From Calditrichota bacterium (GTDB lineage: Bacteria; CLD3), in contig QQUF01000053.1 in NCBI GenBank assembly GCA_008501735.1, positions 62,001 to 126,000 on the forward strand: a stretch of DNA of 64,000 bases. The letters are read 5' to 3'. The translations under genes and the position numbers were made by a program. The notes under the pieces are model-generated. The model was not told the DNA's origin. It made no database searches and was given only the letters and a program-made list of their open reading frames with translations. Positions 59,710-64,000 of this stretch are shown piece after piece (position 1 is the first letter of the stretch; every line of letters starts with the position of its first letter).

Positions 59710-60792
59710 TTAAAAATTATTAACTTCCTTCACGTAACTATCAAAATTTCTTTTTGTCTCTGAAACCGAATCTCCACCGAATTTTTCCAAAAAAGCTTGA
59801 GCAAGTACAAAAGCAGTCAAATTCTTTGCGATGATTGAACAAGCAAAAACTGCCGTTATATCGCTTCGTTCTCTGTGGGAAAAAGCAACTTCTTTAGTCT
59901 CCAAGTTTACCGAATTAAGTGGTTTCATCAAAGTTGGAATTGGCTTCATTGAAAGTGTTACCTCAATGTCAGAACCTGTTGACATTCCGCCTTCGATTCC
60001 ACCCGAATTGTTACTTTTCCTGTAAAAACCTTCTTCTTTGCCCCAAAAAATTTCGTCGTGAACTTCAGAGCCTTTGAGTTCGGCAATTTTTGTTCCAAGC
60101 CCAAACTCGACAGCTTTAATTGCTTGAATGCTTGTAAGTTGGAAGGCAAGTCTTGCGTCAAGTTTTTTATCCCAATGAACGTAACTTCCCAAACCAACAG
60201 GAACATTTTTAGCGACGACTTTTATTTTTCCGCCAAGTGTAAAACCTTGTTCTTTCGCCTCGTCAATTTTTGCTTTTGTGTTTTTTTCTCCCGAAACTCC
60301 ACCAATGCTCAAAACTTCCGTTTCAATTTGAATTCCGAATTCAGACAAGAATTTTTTGCAAATTGCACCGACAGCAGTTCTCATCGCAGTTTCTCTTGCA
60401 CTGCTTCTTTCGAGGACGTTCCGAGCATCTGAAAAACCGAATTTCAAAACTCCATTTAAGTCTGCGTGTCCGGGACGAGGAACTAAAACTTTTTTTTCTG
60501 AATTCTTATTTTCTTCGGGAGACATCACTTCTTGCCAATTTGCAAAATCTTTGTTTTCCAAAATTAGACTGATTGGGCTTCCGATTGTTTTTCCGTGCCG
60601 AACTCCGCTGTAAATTTTGATTTTATCGGTTTCAATTTTTTGGCGATTACTTCTACCGTAACCTTGTTGCCTGAGTGCAAGTTCTGTGTTAATGTCTTCT
60701 GCCGTTAGCTCAAGTCCTGCGGGAATTCCTTCGAGGATTCCGATTAAACCTTGTCCGTGTGATTCGCCTGCTGTCAAATATCTTAGTAGCAT
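59710..60792 (-). CDS. aroC: Chorismate synthase
   Basis: A 360-residue FMN-dependent enzyme making chorismate from EPSP, the last common step of aromatic amino acid synthesis. Signature regions are GESHGQGLIGILEGIPAG (8-25), GHADLNGVLKFGFSDARNVLERSSARETA (about 113-141) and a C-terminal HRERSDIT. The invariant histidines are in place. It is a single gene; the lipoprotein gene is 16 bp beyond the stop, on the same strand. Confidence 0.96.
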   Translation of the reverse strand: MLLRYLTAGESHGQGLIGILEGIPAGLELTAEDINTELALRQQGYGRSNRQKIETDKIKIYSGVRHGKTIGSPISLILENKDFANWQEVMSPEENKNSEKKVLVPRPGHADLNGVLKFGFSDARNVLERSSARETAMRTAVGAICKKFLSEFGIQIETEVLSIGGVSGEKNTKAKIDEAKEQGFTLGGKIKVVAKNVPVGLGSYVHWDKKLDARLAFQLTSIQAIKAVEFGLGTKIAELKGSEVHDEIFWGKEEGFYRKSNNSGGIEGGMSTGSDIEVTLSMKPIPTLMKPLNSVNLETKEVAFSHRERSDITAVFACSIIAKNLTAFVLAQAFLEKFGGDSVSETKRNFDSYVKEVNNF

Positions 60793-60809
60793 TTAATTTT
60801 CTAATTTTT

Positions 60810-61007
60810 ATGAAATTTATTTTTGCAGTTCTTCATTTACTAATGAAAGCCACTAACTCAAAAGGTAAGAAAATGCTTCAGAAAATACTTCCTGCCAATG
60901 AAATTAAAAGACGAAAAAAATTTTCTTACCAAGCTGCTGTCAGTTTGCTGATTTTGAGCGGAGTTGTAGCAACATTTTTCATTTTAGAATTTGTTGAAGG
61001 ACTTTAA
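60810..61007 (+). CDS. Small single-helix membrane protein, unknown
   Basis: A 65-residue frame from ATG 60810; ATGs at 60843 and 60873 are alternatives. The N-terminus is hydrophobic (MKFIFAVLHLLM), followed by a basic stretch (KGKKMLQKILPANEIKRRKK) and a clear membrane helix (about 44-60). It lies in the space between divergent aroC and convergent ridA and overlaps the ridA stop by 4 bases. No family recognised. The basic/hydrophobic layout is convincing for a real protein, but size limits certainty. Confidence 0.5.
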   Translation: MKFIFAVLHLLMKATNSKGKKMLQKILPANEIKRRKKFSYQAAVSLLILSGVVATFFILEFVEGL

Positions 61008-61402
61008 TCAGGGATTACAGCTGTTCCTTCAATTTCCAAAAGATAATCGTCTTCAAAAAGACTTTTCACTTCGCACAGTGTCATTGCAGGAAAATTCTTG
61101 CCGAAAAGTTCGCGGTAAATTTTCCCGATTTCTTTACCATTTTTAGCATAAGCATTTTTGTCTGTTGTAAAAATATTAATCTTAACAAGGTTTTCAGGTT
61201 TTCCGCCACCTTCTGTTAAGACTGCTTTGAAGTTCGTCATTGCTTGTCTGAATTGTCCGACGATGTCTCCAACTGAAACCATTTCTCCATTTTTATCGTG
61301 TGCGACTTGCCCAGCGATGAATAAAAAATTTCCTTTTGCAAGAACTCCGTGAGCGTAACCGATTGGCTTTTCTAAAGATTCAGGATTTACTTGTTTATGC
61401 AT
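61004..61402 (-). CDS. Rid family protein lacking the catalytic Arg
   Basis: A 132-residue YjgF/YER057c/UK114-fold protein (GVLAKGNFLFIAGQVAHDKNGEMV, then FRQAMTNFKAVLTEGGGKPENLVKINIF). RidA deaminases that destroy reactive enamines/imines carry an essential Arg in PARS.VEV. Here the aligned residues are PAMTLCEV, so the Arg is absent and RidA-type deaminase activity is not expected. This fits one of the other Rid subfamilies. It lies 1 base after the crotonase stop, forming an operon with it. Confidence 0.85.
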   Translation of the reverse strand: MHKQVNPESLEKPIGYAHGVLAKGNFLFIAGQVAHDKNGEMVSVGDIVGQFRQAMTNFKAVLTEGGGKPENLVKINIFTTDKNAYAKNGKEIGKIYRELFGKNFPAMTLCEVKSLFEDDYLLEIEGTAVIPD

Positions 61403-61403
61403 T

Positions 61404-62201
61404 TTAGTTTCCTTTGAATTTGGGTTTGCGTTTTTCTACGAAACTATTGTAAAATTCTTTGTGGTCTTTTCCCATTAGCAACAATGCTTGTGCTTGTGCT
61501 TCTTGTTCGATTGCAGAAACTAAGTCCATTCCGTATTCGTTGTTGAGCATTCTTTTTGTCATCGAAAGTGCAAGAGTTGCTGAATTGTTTAGTCTTTCAG
61601 CTAAAGCTTGAGTTTCCTCTTGTAACTTTTCTGGAGAAACGACTTTGTAAGCCAAACCGATTTCCTTTGCTTTTTCTGGGTAAATTGAATCTCCAAGCAT
61701 CAAAACTTCCGTTGCTCTACCAAATCCGATAACTTTTGGTAAAAGGTAAGCGGCTCCCATATCGGCTCCGGTCAAACCGACTTTTTGAAACAAAAATGCG
61801 ATTTTGGATTCGGTTGAAAAAATTCTAAAATCCGAAGCTAAAGCAATTACTGCACCAGCTCCTGCACAAATTCCGTTGATTGAAGAAATTACAGGTTTGT
61901 CTAAAAGCCTTAAGTTTTTAACAACATTTCCGGTCATTCTTGTGAATTCAAGAACGCCTTTCATATCGCGTTTGAAAAGTTCTCCGATAATCGTGTGAAC
62001 ATCGCCTCCTGAACAAAATCCTTTTCCTTCACCTGTGATTACAACAACTTTTACATCGTCCATTTCTTGCAATTCACCTGTCAAAACTTCGAGTTCTCGG
62101 TAAACTTCAAACGTCAAAGAATTAAGAGTTTTGGGTCTTTGGAAAGTGATTGTGCAAATTCCGTTTACAGTCTCTAATTTGAAATTATTTTTTTTAGTCA
62201 T
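61404..62201 (-). CDS. Enoyl-CoA hydratase/isomerase (crotonase) family protein
   Basis: Start taken at ATG 62201 (MTKKNNFKLETVNGICTITF), giving 265 residues; the frame extends 87 bases further without support. Crotonase fold motifs are GKGFCSGGDV (oxyanion hole) and INGICAGAGAVIALASDFRI. The two acid/base Glu residues of classical enoyl-CoA hydratase appear replaced (AGAVIAL and FQKVGLTGADMG), so ordinary hydratase activity is doubtful. The Asp in TGADMG might act instead. It is first in a two-gene unit with the Rid protein, divergent from acetyl-CoA synthetase. Confidence 0.85.
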   Translation of the reverse strand: MTKKNNFKLETVNGICTITFQRPKTLNSLTFEVYRELEVLTGELQEMDDVKVVVITGEGKGFCSGGDVHTIIGELFKRDMKGVLEFTRMTGNVVKNLRLLDKPVISSINGICAGAGAVIALASDFRIFSTESKIAFLFQKVGLTGADMGAAYLLPKVIGFGRATEVLMLGDSIYPEKAKEIGLAYKVVSPEKLQEETQALAERLNNSATLALSMTKRMLNNEYGMDLVSAIEQEAQAQALLLMGKDHKEFYNSFVEKRKPKFKGN

Positions 62202-62323
62202 TTTTAGAAATTTTCCCTTGTATAAAAATTGAAAAAATTTGGTCTTTACTTTCCCATTAAAATAAAAATTACTTACTTTAAAAAGCACAAAATTCTTTCC
62301 AAAATCAAAAACAGGAGAAATTT

Positions 62324-64000
62324 ATGTCTGGCAAAAATGACTCGGAGTTTTTTTACCCTTCCGAAGAAGTTAAAGCTCAAGCTAACGTAAAAGATTACGA
62401 ATCGCTTTACAAACGTTCAATCGAAGACCGAGAAGGGTTTTGGGCTGAAAGAGCAGAGGATTTGGAGTGGTTTCAAAAATGGGATAAAGTTTTAGATGAT
62501 AGTAACAAGCCATTCTATAAGTGGTTTGTCGGAGGGAAAACAAACATCGTTCACAATGCGATTGACAGACATCTGAAAACTTGGCGAAGAAACAAAGTTG
62601 CTTTGATTTGGGAAGGTGAACCCGGAGATGTAAGAACTTATTCTTACCACGCACTTAATCGCGAAGTCTCAAGGTTTGCAAATGTGCTCAAAAGTATGGG
62701 GGTTAAAAGAGGCGAAATTGTTACAATTTATATGCCTCAAGTTCCTGAACTTCCTATTGCGATGATTGCTTGTGCGAAAATCGGAGCTGCTCACAGTGTT
62801 GTTTACGGAGGATTTAGCCACGAAGCACTTTCCGACAGAATTAACGATGCACAAAGTCGAGTTCTTGTTACAGCCGACGGAGGTTGGCGACGAGGAAAAA
62901 TTACTGATTTGAAAAAAATCGCTAACAACGCAATGAAAAATTCACCGACAATTGAAGTTTGCATCACCGTAAAAAGAACGGAACACGAAGTTTATATGGA
63001 AAATGACCGCGATTTTTGGTACCACGATTTGATGGGACTTCCAATTGCGAGTCCAAAATGTGAAACCGAAGTTATGGACGCAGAAGATATGCTTTTCATT
63101 CTTTACACTTCGGGAACGACAGGGAAACCAAAAGGAGTTTTGCATACTCACGGAGGTTATTCGGTTTACACTTCAACAACTCATAAATACGTTTTTGACA
63201 TAAAAGATGAAGACCGTTGGTGGTGTGCTGCTGACCCAGGTTGGATTACAGGACATTCTTACATTGTTTATGCTCCGTTAATTAACGGCTCAACTGTAAT
63301 GATGTACGAAGGAGCTCCGAATCATCCTTATCCGAATCGTTGGTGGCAAATGATTGAAAAATACGGAATCACAATTCTTTACACTTCGCCGACAGCTGTC
63401 AGAGGTTTGATGCGTTTTGGTGATTCTTGGTCGCAAAAACACGACTTGAGTTCGCTCAGACTTCTTGGTTCTGTTGGTGAACCGATAAATCCTGAGGCTT
63501 GGAAATGGTACCACAAAGTAATTGGGCGTGAAAAATGTCCGATTATGGATACTTGGTGGCAAACAGAAACAGGCGGTTTTATGATTACACCTTTACCGAT
63601 TACTCCTTTGAAACCAGGTTCTGCAACAAAGCCATTTTTCGGAAATGAAGTTGCGGTTGTTGACGACGCAGGAAATGAAGTTAAAGCAGGTGAAGTTGGA
63701 AAATTAGTTTTAAAAGCTCCTTGGCCCGGAATGGCGAGAACAATTTATGGTGACGATGAACGTTACAAAGAAGTTTATTGGAAAGAGTTTGAAAAGCAAG
63801 GTTGGTACAAAGCAGGTGATTCTGCAAGAATTGACGAAGACGGTTACGTTTGGGTAATTGGAAGAATTGACGACGTGATAAAAGTTAGTGGTTACAGACT
63901 TGGAACGGCAGAAGTCGAAAGTGCTTTTGTAAGTCATTCTGATGTTGCGGAATCTGCTGCAATCGCTTTGCCTCACGAACTTAAAGGAAATTGTATTCAT
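62324..64000 (+). CDS. acs: Acetyl-CoA synthetase, 3' end beyond window
   Basis: ATG at 62324, after AGGAGAAA, opens a frame that continues without stop for 559 codons to the window edge. Full-length Acs is about 640-650 residues, so roughly 90 are missing, including the acetylated Lys of the C-terminal A10 motif. AMP-forming ligase motifs are clear: YTSGTTGKPKG (about 260), WWCAADPGWITGHSYIVY, DTWWQTETGG, and GRIDDVIKVSGYRLGTAEVES near the visible end. It activates acetate to acetyl-CoA using ATP. It is divergent from the crotonase gene, and both promoters must lie in the 122-bp gap. Confidence 0.95.
   Translation, partial: MSGKNDSEFFYPSEEVKAQANVKDYESLYKRSIEDREGFWAERAEDLEWFQKWDKVLDDSNKPFYKWFVGGKTNIVHNAIDRHLKTWRRNKVALIWEGEPGDVRTYSYHALNREVSRFANVLKSMGVKRGEIVTIYMPQVPELPIAMIACAKIGAAHSVVYGGFSHEALSDRINDAQSRVLVTADGGWRRGKITDLKKIANNAMKNSPTIEVCITVKRTEHEVYMENDRDFWYHDLMGLPIASPKCETEVMDAEDMLFILYTSGTTGKPKGVLHTHGGYSVYTSTTHKYVFDIKDEDRWWCAADPGWITGHSYIVYAPLINGSTVMMYEGAPNHPYPNRWWQMIEKYGITILYTSPTAVRGLMRFGDSWSQKHDLSSLRLLGSVGEPINPEAWKWYHKVIGREKCPIMDTWWQTETGGFMITPLPITPLKPGSATKPFFGNEVAVVDDAGNEVKAGEVGKLVLKAPWPGMARTIYGDDERYKEVYWKEFEKQGWYKAGDSARIDEDGYVWVIGRIDDVIKVSGYRLGTAEVESAFVSHSDVAESAAIALPHELKGNCIH

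Noticed and set aside
63710-64000. Minus-strand frame at the right edge
   Set aside because: It is antisense to conserved acetyl-CoA synthetase motifs.

Overview
The window is AT-rich DNA (about one third G+C by eye) from a Gram-negative bacterium of the FCB group. Six large exported proteins end in the 'QNYPNPFNP ... LGQ.V.TLV ... W.G.D..G..V.SG.Y.Y ... KKM..LK' domain, the type 9 secretion (T9SS) C-terminal sorting domain in the form typical of Ignavibacteriota/Chlorobi-like and other marine or sediment FCB lineages. An Ignavibacteria-like organism is the best guess. No rRNA gene or other decisive marker is present.

Layout. 1-2776 (minus): a Zorya-type anti-phage operon (zorA, zorB and a third gene cut by the left edge). 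3039-3558 (minus): tRNA-Lys, a small DUF3098-like membrane protein and tRNA-Val/tRNA-Asp. The DUF3098 stop codon lies inside tRNA-Val. 3676-6081 (minus): a HAD phosphatase and AlaX editing protein pair, then two tandem small beta-barrel proteins. 6306-10644 (plus): two FG-GAP/T9SS proteins, each with a shared upstream element and a sigma54-like -24 box. 10706-14508: TrhO tRNA hydroxylase and a divergent exported pullulanase. 14623-15499 (minus): a small cysteine protein and a lipoprotein. 15676-24445: a duplicated module (helical-repeat gene divergent from a T9SS esterase) in which the left esterase has been almost wholly deleted. 24463-27192 (plus): a propeller/T9SS protein and a lipoprotein. 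27237-29041 (minus): peptide deformylase, an unknown protein and 3-hydroxyacyl-CoA dehydrogenase. 29235-32146 (plus): a yicC-gmk-rpoZ-coaBC housekeeping operon, followed by a nucleotidyltransferase-like protein. 33114-45490 (minus): two giant repetitive surface proteins (2085 and 1934 residues) made of CARDB-like and MAM-like modules, without a T9SS sorting domain. 45796-50625 (minus): a 1609-residue regulator combining a Ser/Thr kinase, a signalling ATPase, TPRs, a GAF domain, a sigma54-activator AAA+ domain and a Fis helix-turn-helix. 50697-62201: an archaeal-type metallo-beta-lactamase-fold protein, an M43-like metalloprotease, DinB and ABM proteins, an FG-GAP/ASPIC T9SS protein, a beta-helix lipoprotein, chorismate synthase, a Rid protein and a crotonase. 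62324-64000 (plus): acetyl-CoA synthetase, cut by the right edge.

How the parts fit. Much of the window encodes the cell surface and secretome: T9SS cargo, giant calcium-loop-bearing adhesins, lipoproteins, a secreted protease, an esterase and a pullulanase. The giant regulator directly follows the adhesin pair on the same strand. Sigma54-like -24 elements occur upstream of the 1934-residue adhesin and of both FG-GAP proteins. I therefore infer that it may control surface-protein expression through RpoN, but no rpoN gene is in the window. The remaining genes are housekeeping (translation quality control, CoA and nucleotide synthesis, acyl-CoA metabolism).

All assignments come from reading the sequence; no database search was run.
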